Shown here: positions 31,660 to 43,200 of the stretch, piece after piece | How positions within the stretch are numbered: position 1 is the first letter of the stretch | Layout: every line of letters begins with the position of its first letter | Assembly (NCBI RefSeq): GCF_050947875.1 | Contig: NC_134571.1 | Span: forward strand, 224,512,024-224,576,023 | DNA length: 64,000 nt | Reading direction: 5' to 3' | From: Dermacentor variabilis | Lineage: Eukaryota > Arthropoda > Arachnida > Ixodida > Ixodidae | Made by a program: the position numbers and the translations under genes | Notes under the pieces: model-generated | Databases searched by the model: none | Told to the model about the DNA's origin: nothing | The model's input: the letters and a program-made list of their open reading frames with translations, nothing else

Positions 31660-32440
31660 CCCTCCTACCCCCCATCAAGGGTAGCAAACCGGGTTTTTTC
31701 TCTGTTTAACAGCTCCCTGCCTATCCTCTCTCCAACTCTTGCGCAGTGTTAGGATGAAGGGCACGTTGGCAGTGCATTTTCAGACAATGTCCACGACACG
31801 TACGCCCAGCACCACACTTTGTGCATGTAGTTCCATCTGTGCTACACGACTGCATCGACTAAACCCCTCCCTGCAACTCCGGCCTCCACTCGGACTTCCT
31901 CGACGTGAAGCTAGGCTTATCTGTCGCCTTTGGTTAGGAGTTGCCTTCATAAAGGCATACTCTACATTAATTGGAGTGACTGACAGTGGAGCATGCGAGG
32001 TCTGTGGCACGGAAGAAAACATCGACCACCTGCTGTGCCACTGTCCACGATACACCCCTGAGAGACAAGAACTTGCCAAAGCTTTTCAAAAACTGGACAA
32101 TCGGCCGCTTTCTGTGCAGGTGCTGCTGGAACACCGCCCCCATCGCCCGTCGGCCCATAAAGCGGTGAAGGCACTTTTGTGCTTCTTAAGGACGACGGGC
32201 TTGTGCGACCATCTGTGACTATTAATGCAATTTCTGTAAGGCCACACACGTCAGCGAACTCACTGCAATTTCCTTCTTTCCTCTCTCTCCCTGTTATCTT
32301 TGTTTTCCCCCTTTCCCATTTCCCCGGTGTAGGGTAGTCAACCGGACGTGATTCTGGTTAACCTCCCTGCCTTCTTCTTATCTCTTTCCCTCCCTCTCCA
32401 TCTGTGCGTACTCGCTTTGGCGCCTGTTGCCTGAGGCTGG
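31660..32440 (+). mobile_element. 3' end(s) of an RNase H-type LINE
   Basis: The coding part (about 31850-32218) matches the minus-strand fragment at 34397-34732, and the 3' UTRs share GTGTAGGGTAG, an ACCGG block and GTTAACCTCCCTGCC. A similar UTR block at about 31675-31735 lies just upstream, suggesting two insertions in tandem or a duplication. The element is strongly 5'-truncated. Confidence 0.7.
31850..32218 (+). pseudogene. LINE ORF2 C-terminal domain
   Basis: The frame reads LPRREARLICRLWLGVAF, then ACEVCGTEENIDHLLCHC (a C-x2-C...H...C module) and AVKALLCFLRTTGLCDHL before a stop at 32216-32218. This cysteine-rich tail follows RNase H in I/R1-type LINEs. The open frame extends upstream to 31739, but that part looks like unrelated DNA. 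No catalytic domain remains. Confidence 0.75.
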
Positions 32441-33399
32441 CACAATGGTGTACCTGATATCTGGGTCGCGCAGTAAGACGGAATTTTTCACATTTACATA
32501 GATTTCCAACCCTCTCTGTCTTTGCTATCTTATCTGTTCTTTACTTTTTTCTTTGCTTAGAAGGTGCAGACTTTTTTATCTTACACTAGCTATCACAATG
32601 AAATACTGCAGGAGTCTTCGTTGAGCTAGACGCATCAGAACGCGAATTCTGGCTTGTAAGGGACTCGTCGGTTGCAAAATATTAGCTAGTCATTGAAAGA
32701 ACTGTCAGCGGGATGTTACTGAAGTGCTCGGAACAAGCCACAGTACCCCTGCCAAGCCCCTGCCAGGATTTCTCGTGCTTATTCAAAAAAAATGCACCCA
32801 ATGCATTGGCGTGACAAAAGATACAGCCGAAAATGCTGCATATGCAACCCTTCTTCTTGCAATATCATCCACGGACCCAAATCTGAGATCCCAAAATAGA
32901 TCATAGATCTATAGACCATAGATCTGAGAAGATAGATGTGGTCTTAGATCTGACCTATCTGATGAATTGCTTTTAAAGTCACCTTTTTTTTCCTTTTACT
33001 AGCACGTCAAGTACTTAAAAAACACTTCGTTTGCTTTGTTAGATACGGGGCCTTTTCCTGAGCCTCCTTCGAGTTCACCAGACCACATCGAATCGCGCCA
33101 CAGCTAATTAAGGAGTGCAGAAGCACATCTACCCCGTTCCCGAGGCGCGGCACATGCAAACGAGTTGGCGTCCCCCACCTCGTGCGCCGCAGGTGGAGCT
33201 ATTCACTGCTTGACTCTTCCCGAAAGTGTAGCGCGAGCCTGGCACGGTTCCAGGTAACGCAGAGCCCGAGTAAAGCTGCTTTGTAGCACTGAAACGTCGC
33301 CCCCATCCGCCTTTGTGACGGCGCTTGCAAGTCAGAATGGCAGTACCGCAGAGAGAAGTAAGCGCTCGGACAACTGGGGCCTAAGGAGCGACCCTGTGC
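32441..33399. other. no recognisable gene
   Basis: Pyrimidine-rich DNA, then unassigned sequence. At 32896-32960 the motif ATAGATC/AGATCT recurs several times in a short palindrome-rich patch. Confidence 0.5.
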
Positions 33400-33762
33400 G
33401 CCGGGTGTGACACAATCGCACGGGCGCCTACCATTGGCCGAAAATGACGACACCTGAGCGGGCTCGCCGATTGGCCGAAAATGGCGTCACCTGAGCGGGC
33501 TCCCCGATTGGCCGAACGTGACGTGTCTTCGAGACACCGAAGGGCTTAAAAGCCAGAGACCGGAAGCAGCAAGGGAGCATTCCTTCATTCATCTCTTTCG
33601 AGCTTCTTGCCACGGGCCGCAGCGTCCGAGTTGCTGCCGGCCCGTAATGACTCTATGACTGTTAATTTCTTGGTCCTCTCACTGTAAATAATGTAAATAA
33701 ACCTCCAGTTTTCATCCCGAAGTCCTCCTCAACTCTTACAGCTTAAGTACCGTGACATCAGC
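33400..33762 (+). repeat. putative solo LTR or retroelement promoter
   Basis: Three imperfect copies of a unit containing GATTGGCCGAAAATG (CCAAT-box complement) and CACCTGAGCGGGCTC occur at 33430-33530. They are followed by a TATA-like GCTTAAAAGCC (about 33543) and AATAAACC (about 33696). The segment ends near CCGTGACA (33763). This enhancer, TATA and poly(A) order is that of an LTR, but no second copy or coding region is present to confirm it. Confidence 0.4.
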
Positions 33763-34190
33763 ATCTTTGTGTAAGTCGACGAAACGACCACTTCCATTTA
33801 TTTGATTTGAAAATGAGACGTCTAATTTTCAAAATCATTAAAAGGCGTTTCTAAAATTTGACTTCTCAACTAGACCCACTCCTTCCTCAAGAGTGGAAGT
33901 GTATTTCCGTCTTGTATGACTGCAATGTTCAAAGCAGTGTCTTGCATGAACGAATTTGGTGGTAGTAACAAGAAGACGGGTGCTAGTTTTTCCGGTTGTT
34001 CGGCGAGGCACTGCTCTAATTTCACACATGCAGAAAATCTGGGTGCTTTGGCCGCAACTGACGCATACACACTAGGCGTCCGTCACTTGGTTCTATCTTG
34101 CAGCACACTGATGATGCCTCTGATCCTCGACACTGGCGGCGTAATTCAAAAGAAGGAAACCTATAGAAAAACAAGCAACCCCTAAGCGCA
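33763..34190. other. no recognisable gene
   Basis: Unassigned DNA between the putative LTR and the next LINE tail. Confidence 0.5.
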
Positions 34191-34735
34191 CGGAAGGAAG
34201 GAAGGAAAAAGTAGAGAAGGAAAGGCAGGGAGGTTAACCAGTTTAGCGTAACCGGCTTGCTACCCTACACATGGGAGAGGGATGGGTGCGATGAAAGATG
34301 GGGAAGGGGGAGAGAGAGAGAGAGAGAGCACATAGCACAGCACACAAACATCGTCCGGTAGAGTCTATCAATCCGGCATTGTACGTGATAACACTGTCAG
34401 AGCCGCTTGTCCAATCCCGTCTCTTTCAAAAACTGAAGTAGTCCCTTTGTCGCCTTCACCTGCGATGTCTTCTGTCGGCGGCATGTGAAAATCGTGTCGA
34501 GGGACAATGGTCTAGTGTCAAGGTGCGCGAGAACGGATGCCAGGGACTGTCGCTGAACATTATATTCAGGACAGTCGCACAGAATGTGTTGCAGCGTCTC
34601 CTCGCAAAGACAGGCATTGCAGAGAGCGTTGTCGGCCATTCCAATGCGGAATGAGTAAGATTTCGTGAAAGCCACCCCTAACCATAAGCGATAAAGCAGA
34701 GTCGCCTCGCTTCGGCGGAGTCCAGTTGGCATATA
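34191..34735 (-). mobile_element. 3' end of an RNase H-type LINE, opposite orientation
   Basis: A (TTCC)n tail (plus strand GGAAGGAAGG at 34194-34205), the 3' UTR shared with 31660-32440, a (GA)n tract at about 34310-34328, and then the coding end. 5'-truncated at about 34735. Confidence 0.75.
34397..34732 (-). pseudogene. LINE ORF2 C-terminal domain
   Basis: Minus-strand frame LRRSEATLLYRLWLGVAF, then ALCNACLCEETLQHILCDC and TKGLLQFLKETGLDKRL, ending at 34397. It aligns throughout with the plus-strand fragment at 31850-32218 (RLWLGVAF, the cysteine module, the FL-x-TGL end). The frame itself is open, but it lacks everything upstream, so it is a dead 5'-truncated copy. Confidence 0.78.
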
Positions 34736-35708
34736 GAGCGCACAATTTGTAAAGCAGCTATTAGCCTCCTCACTGCCGCACTTTGGTGTCCACTTCTAAC
34801 CTCTGTCGACTGTGCCGGTGCACACTGACGTTATACAGTCTTGTGTCGGCTTAAACGCCGCCTAATTTGCAACACACATCCGGCACCCTTTCCGTAGCAC
34901 ATATGAACACGTACTCATTCCCTGTCGACTGTGGTGTTTGACGAAAAGTTGCGCCCTACATACATGGTCTCAGTTCATTCGTGATTTATGACGCATGCGC
35001 ATAGGAGCAAAATTGTCAGCAGGGAGTCTTTCGGCAACAGCAAGGGCAGTTTCGTTTCGCAAATAGCTGGTAAAATGTGCTATGAACAACTAACCAATCA
35101 GAAATAGGCAACTCACATCATGAGACGTATACAAAAGAGACTGCAGAAGATTCTTTCTCCCAGTTGTGAGTTTCCATTTGTGAGTTCTGCCGCAACCTTG
35201 GAAAGTCTAGAGAGTTGCGCAACAAGAAGGCAACCTCATACCATGCGCATGTGGTAGTATTTAAATAAGGAGACCTGCACATGGTGGTACCTACAATGTG
35301 TTTCTTTAATTTACCATTTATCAATGTTAAGAAAGCTTCACTTACGTGAAACTATACCTAGATTGTTGTCTGCCTCCTGCTTTTCTTTTTGTTTTCTTGT
35401 TTCTTTATTGTTTTTTTTTTGCAGGCAGGTGTTCCTGTGTGTAAAGCTTACCTTGCTGCACGAAAACGCATGGACAGAAGCAAAGTAAATAAAAGAAACA
35501 ATGACAGAAAGGAACTCCTTTGTTTCTTTTTTGCAGCAAGTAAGTAACGTATGCAACACAGTCTGCCTTCTAAAAGAGTTTGGTACCATGCGCCAAGGAA
35601 ACCTGACAGTCTGCTGAGTTGCTAGTTGTAAAGCAAATCCACAAATGGTCGCTTTTCCTCAACCCCTGCCATCGATTTCCTCTAAGCTAACAGAAATGAT
35701 CGCTAAAT
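34736..35708. other. no recognisable gene
   Basis: Unassigned, moderately AT-rich DNA with a T run near 35411-35420. Nothing supported. Confidence 0.5.
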
Positions 35709-35713
35709 GGTTC

Positions 35714-35981
35714 AGTTCGGCAGTGGTGCGACACGGTTACGCGCATTGACTTTCCTGCTTTTTGCAGCGCTGGACAAGACTGCACTGCCAAGGGGTGGAT
35801 CCTAACCTGCCAAGAAAGAAATTGTCATCGCCGACTGCTATTAGTCTGGACCTGCTACCGAGCATGCGCCGACATCACCCCCACCTGGATCAATTATAAA
35901 AGGACCCTGCTACGGCCGTAGACGCTTAGTTCGGTAGTGGTGCGACACGGTTACGCGCATTGACTTTCCTGCTTTTTGCAG
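35714..35981 (+). promoter_or_regulatory. duplicated 5' UTR segment of the LINE
   Basis: A 54-bp segment from AGTTCGG to TTTTTGCAG occurs at 35714-35767 and again at 35928-35981 with one difference (period 214). A TATA-like CAATTATAAAAGGACC lies between them (about 35890-35905). It may be a dimeric 5' end carrying promoter units. Confidence 0.6.
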
Positions 35982-36128
35982 GTAAGCAAAGTTTTCTGTA
36001 CGTGTTTTTCACGCCTATTTCCTTCCGCACGGCTGCCGAACACAGCTATTGTACTGGTCGTTGCTTCTTTCTTTATGTGTGTGTGTTACCAGTTTTCAAG
36101 TGTGTTACCAGCTTCCCATTTTTAAGAA

Positions 36129-36924
36129 ATGCCGCTCTCGAAGGGAAAGCGCGAGGATACAGACGACCTCGACAGTTCACGACAAGAGTTGTTTAATTTC
36201 AGAAAGGAAGTTCTTGCTGAATTCAAAACGCTAAAGAAAAGTGTTCAGTATTGTAGCGATACCTGTGATACAGTCCATGGTAGAGTGTCTGGTACAGTCT
36301 GGTACAGTCAGTCTGGTACAGTCAGTCCATGGTACAGTGGCTGAATGTCACAGAGAGGTCAAAGAACTGATGAAAGAAATTAAGTCACTGAAGACTAGCA
36401 ACCAAGCTCTCCAGGAGGAAAACCGCAGGTTAACTGACCGAATCGAAGACCTGGAACGCTATTCTCGAACAAACAACATTGAAATTAAGGGCGTCCCTGC
36501 AGACTATGAGCCATTTGAAGCCGTCGCGAAGTTGGCTGAGTTTATTGGTGACGCTGTGACCGAAAGTGACATTGATGTTTGTCATCAGGTACCAACGGCA
36601 AAGGGAAATGAAAAGAACATTGTCGTGCGGTTCGTGAGGCGAGAAAAGCGTAATGCAGTCCTTGCGAAAGCAAAGAAAATGCGGATCACGACTGCTGTGT
36701 TGGGGCAAGGGAAAGCGAGTGCCGCGTACATAAACGAGCATCTCACCCGAAAAAGTAAGCAGATACTTGGCGCTGCAACAGCAAAAAAGAGGCAGGCGGG
36801 GTGGAAGCACGTATGGACCAAATACGGGAAAGTCTTCGCACGTCGAGAAGATGGCTCCCCTGTGCTTCGGCTCATCAGCCTCGATGCCATACAGCTCATG
36901 ACAAACAATGCTGAAGAGCCGTGA
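36129..36924 (+). pseudogene. LINE ORF1, coiled-coil nucleic-acid-binding protein
   Basis: The start is ATG 36129 (MPLSKGKREDTDDLDSSRQE). After residue about 48 the frame changes because of a 52-bp insertion made of CTGGTACAGTCAGT-like units, bounded by CAGTCCATGG at 36271-36280 and 36323-36332. The rest reads ELMKEIKSLKTSNQALQEEN (coiled coil), DLERYSRTNNIEIKGVP, ESDIDVCHQVPTAKGNEKN and ASAAYINEHLTRKSKQIL, ending at TGA 36922-36924. Without the insertion the protein would be about 248 residues. The fold of the C-terminal half resembles the FP-type ORF1 of arthropod CR1-like LINEs. It would bind element RNA. Confidence 0.82.
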
Positions 36925-36987
36925 TAAGCCTATCAGAGCAATCTGTTTCAATCCCAAGCTTACATCTTATTTTCTTGTTGCGCCAAG

Positions 36988-39818
36988 ATGGCTGTTGCGC
37001 CGAAAAACCTAAAAACACTGCGAAACAAGAGCTCCCTGGCCTTCCTTCATCTTAATGCACGATCATTAGAAAACAAGCATGATGATATAGATTTGCTCAT
37101 TGATTCTACTGATGTTCACTTTGACGCCATGTAACTTGGTATTCACGACAGAACGTTCCGTTTACGCGTACTGGTTATGAAACCTTCGTACTAAACCGTC
37201 CGCAACGCCGGGGTGGTGGCGTGTTGCTGTTGGTTAGTCGCGCTCACGACGTGCAAGTTCTGAAGGAATTCTCTATCTCAAATGATAATTTTGAAATATT
37301 AAGTGTGCAAAACGGCTCCAGGATTATATCAGTGGTCTACCGGCCTCCTAACGCTCGGTGTCAAGTTTTTCTTGATTTTTTTGAGGAAATGTTAGAATTC
37401 GTGTCCCAAAACAAATATGTACTATATCTCAGTGGTGACCTGAGCAAATATTTCCTATCTGTTTCCAGCATTAGTAGTGATCTTCAGTCAATTCTCACAT
37501 CTAGTGGATTTAAAAATGTTATAAATGAACCAACCCGCATCACTGATAGAACATCGAGTCTACTTGATCTGTTTATCACAAATGCAGACTGTGAAATTGT
37601 GTCACTTATGTGCGATATTAGCGACCATTTTCCTCTCTTTGCTTTTATTTCTGATGGAAATGAAGAAAAGCGTGAACGTAGCATTCCTGTGCATACACAG
37701 CATATTACAGATCGTTCCCTTCATTCTTTTCGAATGGAAGTTCAAATTCATGATTGGAGTCAAGTTCTATCTTGTAACGACGCAGATAGCATGTACGAAG
37801 CATTCATTGTGGATTTTAACACTATATATAAAAAACATTTTCCAGATATCGTAATCAGAAAATGTAAGAACTCTCGAAAACCTTGGATAAACACTTCCCC
37901 TTACAAGCAGATAAATTTGAAAAACCGCATGTACTGGGAATTTGTGAAAACCAAAGACGTTGACAAGTTTAAGGCCTTCAAGGTGTTTAGAAATAAGCTC
38001 AACGCTAAACTAAACGCCGCGAAAAAAGAGTATTACCAAGCCTATTTTAACGATGTGGTGAGCAACTCGGCCCTGTTCTGGAAGCGACTAAACGGTCTTA
38101 TAAAACAGACCAATGGTTCTAATGTTAACAGCATGCTTGTGAACGACCGCATTGTCCGCGGAGCAGATTTTTCAAATGTTTTGAATGATCATTTCATAGC
38201 TGTTGGAGAGCCTACAAGTTGCAACAGAACAGGCATACCCTCGATTCATAGAACAGCACAATTTTCTGGTAGTATGGTGTTTTTTCCCACAAGTGAAAAT
38301 GAAGTTAAAAATGTGTTTTATAGCCTAAAAAATTCCAAATCACGTGATGTAAATGATGTGCAAGTTAGACCAGTCAAATTTGTTATAGACATAATTGCGC
38401 CCATTTTAGTTGAAATCTACAACTTATGCTTAGAAAAGAGCTGCTTTCCGAAGGAGATGCAGATTGCAAAAGTGGTAGCAATCCACAAAGGTGGAAATAA
38501 AAACGACCCAAATAATTTTAGGCCCATTTCCATTTTGCCTGTCTTTTCGAAGGGCTTAGAAAAAATCCTACACAAGCAATTGTATGGTTTCTTAGACAAA
38601 CACTCGCTCATCTCGACATCACAGTATGGTTTTCTCAAAGGCAAATCAACGGAATTGGCTTTACTAGCACAAAAATAATTCATAGCTACAGCTTTTGATG
38701 CAAAAGAACTAGTCTTGGGTATATATTTAGATTTCACCAAAGCATTCGATACTGTTCATCATATTACACCTTTAGCTAAGCTTGAACAACACGGAGTACG
38801 TGGTCACGCAAACGAGCTTTTGTCTTCGTATCTGCAACATCGGTGTCAGTACGTTTGCCATAATCATTCAAACTCAAAAATAAAAGCTATCCCACATGGT
38901 GTGCCACAAGGGAGCATTCTCGGACCACTTCTTTTCATTGTTTACATGAATGATCTTTTTTCGACCGCTGAAAGCATCAAATGGATAGGCTATGCAGACG
39001 ATACCACCATTTTTTTCAGTGGCACAAATCCGGACACTCTGGTCAATTATGCAAACATTGTGCTCCAGGATATCGCAAATTGGTGTGATAGAAACTATTT
39101 AAGAATTAATGCTAAAAAAACGCAAGCGATCATGTTTCGTCCAAAGCATAAGGCCCTAAATCTTGAAGACAGGTTGTATTTAAAAAGTGAGGAAATTAAA
39201 ATTTTAAATGACGTTGGAACACTAGGACTTATATTTTCAGAAAATCTGATTTGGAACAAACATGTGGAATCTCCTTGCGGAAAGCTAAACAGAATAACGG
39301 GACTGTTACATAGACACCGACATGTCTTGCCCACCACTGTGAAACGAACTGTATATAACTCACTTTTTCTTTCTTCACTAAATTACTGTCACCTAGTCTG
39401 GGCCACGACATCAAAACAAAACATCGCTAAAGTAAAATTATGTCAAAAACGAGCAATTCGTGCTGTAGCTAATCTTTCCTCCAATGAACACACGTCTAAA
39501 TATTTTTACGAATACAAAATAATGCCGCTTGAATTCATTTATTCATTTCGTCTAGCATGCCTGTACAGAACAACGATGAGAAGGGGAAATGTTGATTATG
39601 TAAAGTTGTTTAACCTGAATCGTCGCGAAATTCCCTATAACACGAGACATACCAATATTTGGTTAACAAGCTTTTGTCGTACTAATTATGGACAGCAATC
39701 TGTGTCCTACCGTATAGCTGATCTACTAAACACCCTAACTACAAGTGGATTAAACCCGGATACTATGTCTCCTCGTTCTTTCTTCACTTATTTTCTCTCG
39801 CAAAATCCTGCTGTGTGA
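36988..39818 (+). pseudogene. LINE ORF2: endonuclease and reverse transcriptase, lightly damaged
   Basis: Start ATG 36988. The endonuclease begins SSLAFLHLNARSLENK, then a TAA (37132-37134) and frameshift fall where the ETW catalytic region should be. From about 37149 the second frame reads TGYETFVLNRPQRRGGG, ISVVYRPPNARC, SGDLSKYF (usual GDFN altered) and CDISDHFPLFAF. Reverse transcriptase: VVAIHKGGNKNDPNNFRPIS, TSQYGFLKGKSTELAL, TAA 38676-38678, YLDFTKAFDTVHHI, HGVPQGSILGPLLFIVYMN and YADDT (38991-39005). The C-terminal region has LSSLNYCHLVW and ends at 39818. Apart from the two lesions it is continuous, so polymerase motifs are intact but the endonuclease is not. Confidence 0.9.
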
Positions 39819-40299
39819 TTCCTGTACTTGTATTGGATTATTGTATACGTATTAGTACATACATTGGTATTGGTATACATTAGTATTAGTGTATGTATAT
39901 GTGTATGTATGCACATATGCTTATGTCGTCTATTTATATCGAGTTTGATACATCTGATGTATTCAATTTTTGTTCATTTTTTAGCTGCATTCACAGCTTA
40001 TTTTCTGAAATCATCTCGTATGTAATTCTATTTTCGTCAATTTTGTTGTTGTTGTTGTCCTGCACAAAAAAAAATTACTGCCTGTACGTCCATGTTACCA
40101 TTTTTTTTTCTCCTTCACATTTCCTGTTCAGTGCCTTCACTTATGTTATGTACCTATACTACTGCTGCACACTGTCGAATTGTACCATAGGGGGCCGGGC
40201 TTAGTCAAGCTGCAGTAATGCAGCTTTTTCCCGCCACCGCTTTTCTCGCTTTGTTTGAGAGATGAAATAAAACTTTGATTTGATTTGATTTGATTTGAA

Positions 40300-43200
40300 A
40301 TCCTCACCACCTTCCGCAATCTAGGCCTCGCGCCTGACACGGCGGCAGCGCTTGTCTTTCCTACAAGCACAGCTCAATATCAGGCTTACCCACGTGAAAA
40401 CCTAGCGACACTCTTAGACGGCGCCGGGATCACCCAGAGCCCGGCGCATTCTACGCTGCTTGACCACGCAACAACGAATCATGCCAATCAATGCAGGGGT
40501 CCTGCTTCATTTTCCTGTTCCAAGCTCTTTCATTCATAAGTAATCACCTCCACTACCAATACCTGCTCCTTATTCACAGCGTACTCTTTGTTATTTGAGA
40601 GTTAGCTCCGCAGCATAAAAGCATCAAGCCCGCATGTCATACGTAGTGAAGTACGACAGGCATCTATGGCATAGACGATAGATCCACAGATGCGAGTCAG
40701 GTGGACGGCTTGGGTGTAGCCCCGCTTTTTACAGGAACCTTGATGAGCGCAGTTTGGGGCAGTCGCACATGAGCTGTAGTAGAGGGCAGCTTCGCGATGC
40801 TCTCGTATGCCATCGCGGCACGCTCTCTTCGTCATTCTAAGGCAGCGGGACGGTTCGGCTGCCCGCAAGAAAGTGGACAAGCCCGGGCCCATTCGCTTCT
40901 CCACACTTGTACTTTCTCCTCAGCACTCCTCCGCTCTTTTCTCTGCATTTAACAATTATGTGGACACCCCAGGCGCATTTCTACCGTCACCTTCGTCGTC
41001 ACTGCTGGCGTCACCGTGAGGTTCCGTATAAAGTCCAAATGCGGTAAAACAGTCCCCGCTCCCCGTATGCTGCATGTGCGAGTAAAAGCGTGCGATGGTG
41101 ATCGCGCCTCTATCTCGCGCACGCAAGAGAGAAAAACGGGGAGGCAGCGCGTCGCCTTCGGTTGTGTGCAAGGCTCGGGGAAGGGAGGCGCCTTCTGCGG
41201 CCGCGCTCGCGTCAGCCCGGACCGCTGTATCTTGAAAACCACCTGCGACGGAACAGAGTCCGCCGCACGTTGTGTTTTCGTTAGTTCGCATTGATGCGAG
41301 ATGCAGCGCGAATGTCAATTCGCTCGCTGCTGCTGCCGTGCTTCCTTACTCCAGCGTTTCGACAGCGAGTTTAAGCTGTCATCGAGTGAGATGTTTTTAT
41401 GTTTGCTTATAGGCCTTCGAGCCATCCCTTAATAAATACATTTTGTCACCATCATCATCATCATCATGTTTTCTTGTGCGCGCGTGACAACATGGTTGTT
41501 AATTTAGTCAGTATGCCTATGTTTGCAAGTTTATACGGCCGATGAAACTACTATACTTATTCTTGTAGCTGTCTAGTTATTTGTTATCGCAGTCGATGCT
41601 TTGCTTTTCGGGCGACTGCGACCGCTACTTTTTCAAAACAATCGATCGATCAATCTTGAGTAGAGTATTCTTTACCCACGTGTCCATCCTCCCTCAAACA
41701 GTCGCGCGCTGCCGTGGGCCCTTTGCCCAAACTAGTAGCCTTGCCTGTGCTACGCCAACCTATAAAATTGCAGGAAAGCGCACAATGCTTCACATTACCA
41801 ACTCATTTCTGTCGCAGCTCAACCGGCCCATGCCTGTAGCTACTTCGCGACGTTTAAATGATTCGCTCGCTCATGTCGAAAGTCTTTTGTCGTACTCGCA
41901 CAGGCGGTTAGGGTGCTCAAGCGGGTTCAGTCGAACATCGGGTCCGCATGTCAGCGAAGCAGACACGCGTCTGTCCGCGATCTCGGCGCCGGACACTCGC
42001 TGACACGCTCAGGCAAACGACGAACGGAACGACTCGGCATGTCCCACCTCAGCCACATTTTTCTGGCTAATAGACTTTTCTGCACGCCGGTTGCGGTTGT
42101 GCGAATATAGCAAAAATTTGGCACTTCGCAGCTTTGAGTGGACCGCTTCAAGGGAAGGCGCATTGACACAGACAAAGAATCCAGCAAACACTGCACCACG
42201 TCGGAGTCGCGAAGCTTAACATAACGCGACATAACCCTAGATTCCATTTCCCCACAGCAACTTAGCGTCATAATCGCCTGTTTAACTAAATACGGAGTGT
42301 TCATTAAAAAAAATTCATAAGCCACTCGCGCGAACTGCGAAAGCTAGACGTGGGAAAATAAACAAACTGACCGCTCAAGGAGCGCGCAGTCAGTGCAGTA
42401 CGCGCATATTGTTCAGTCTTAGGTCAAAAAAATTTCTGGCAAGAGAAAAGACGCGGGGAAGAGAAGACAACACGAGTATTCTTTGTTCGCCCTTTCTCTT
42501 AAGAGCATCAGTAACCGGCTGAAGAGCAGACTGTGTGTTTTGTGCTTTCGCTTTCTTTTTCATGCTAGCTGTCTAAACCGACTCGCTTTCCATTCGATCT
42601 ATACAGTAACAAAAGCAAAATCAGGGGCTGTATAATTACTTCTCGCACTCCTTTTGCTCGACGTTTTTTATCATCCACCGTTCAGGATCCCAATGATAAA
42701 GTCGCATCGGTCGAATCACATACGTAGAAAGGTTACATTATCTCTGCCTTGTCGGCTTCGCAAATGTATACCAGAAGAATCAGAGGATTACGAGAAACGA
42801 AAGGTCACTCAGTTGACTTTCTTGTTGATGGAGAAATGTGACGATGTGCAGTAGGTGTCCTCCTATCTATACAGCATTCGAGTAACAATCACATTCCATT
42901 CGTGAAATGCCATCATAGGGCATGCACTCTGAAAGGAAACACCCCGACCGTAATAAAGTGCTAGCCGCATCTCATCATGGTGTTCGATATTTCGTTAAAT
43001 ACGCCTTCCACGATAGTGACCCGCTTGTTTGTCACAAACTACGTATATACCGCTTCAATATTTATTTCAAGGTGATAAACTACTTCGCAATTTTTCTGCA
43101 GTATTTGTCAAGAAAGAAGTATAACACGGCTAGTCTTGCCTGACTGTTTAATTCAGCGCGCAGCTTACATCATTGCCATCGGTAGCGCCTATTTCCCTGA

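Larger units (their letters stand above)
35709..40299 (+). mobile_element. CR1/L2-like LINE, nearly complete and best preserved here
   Basis: The element has a 5' UTR with a duplicated segment, ORF1 (36129-36924), a 63-base gap, ORF2 (36988-39818) and a 3' UTR. The UTR ends in a stem-loop (AAGCTGCA at 40207-40214 pairing with TGCAGCTT), a polyadenylation signal and (TTTGA)n. I found only three coding lesions: a 52-bp insertion in ORF1, a frameshift near 37132-37148, and one TAA at 38676-38678. Repeats at the very 3' end instead of poly(A) are typical of the CR1/L2 group. Confidence 0.88.
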
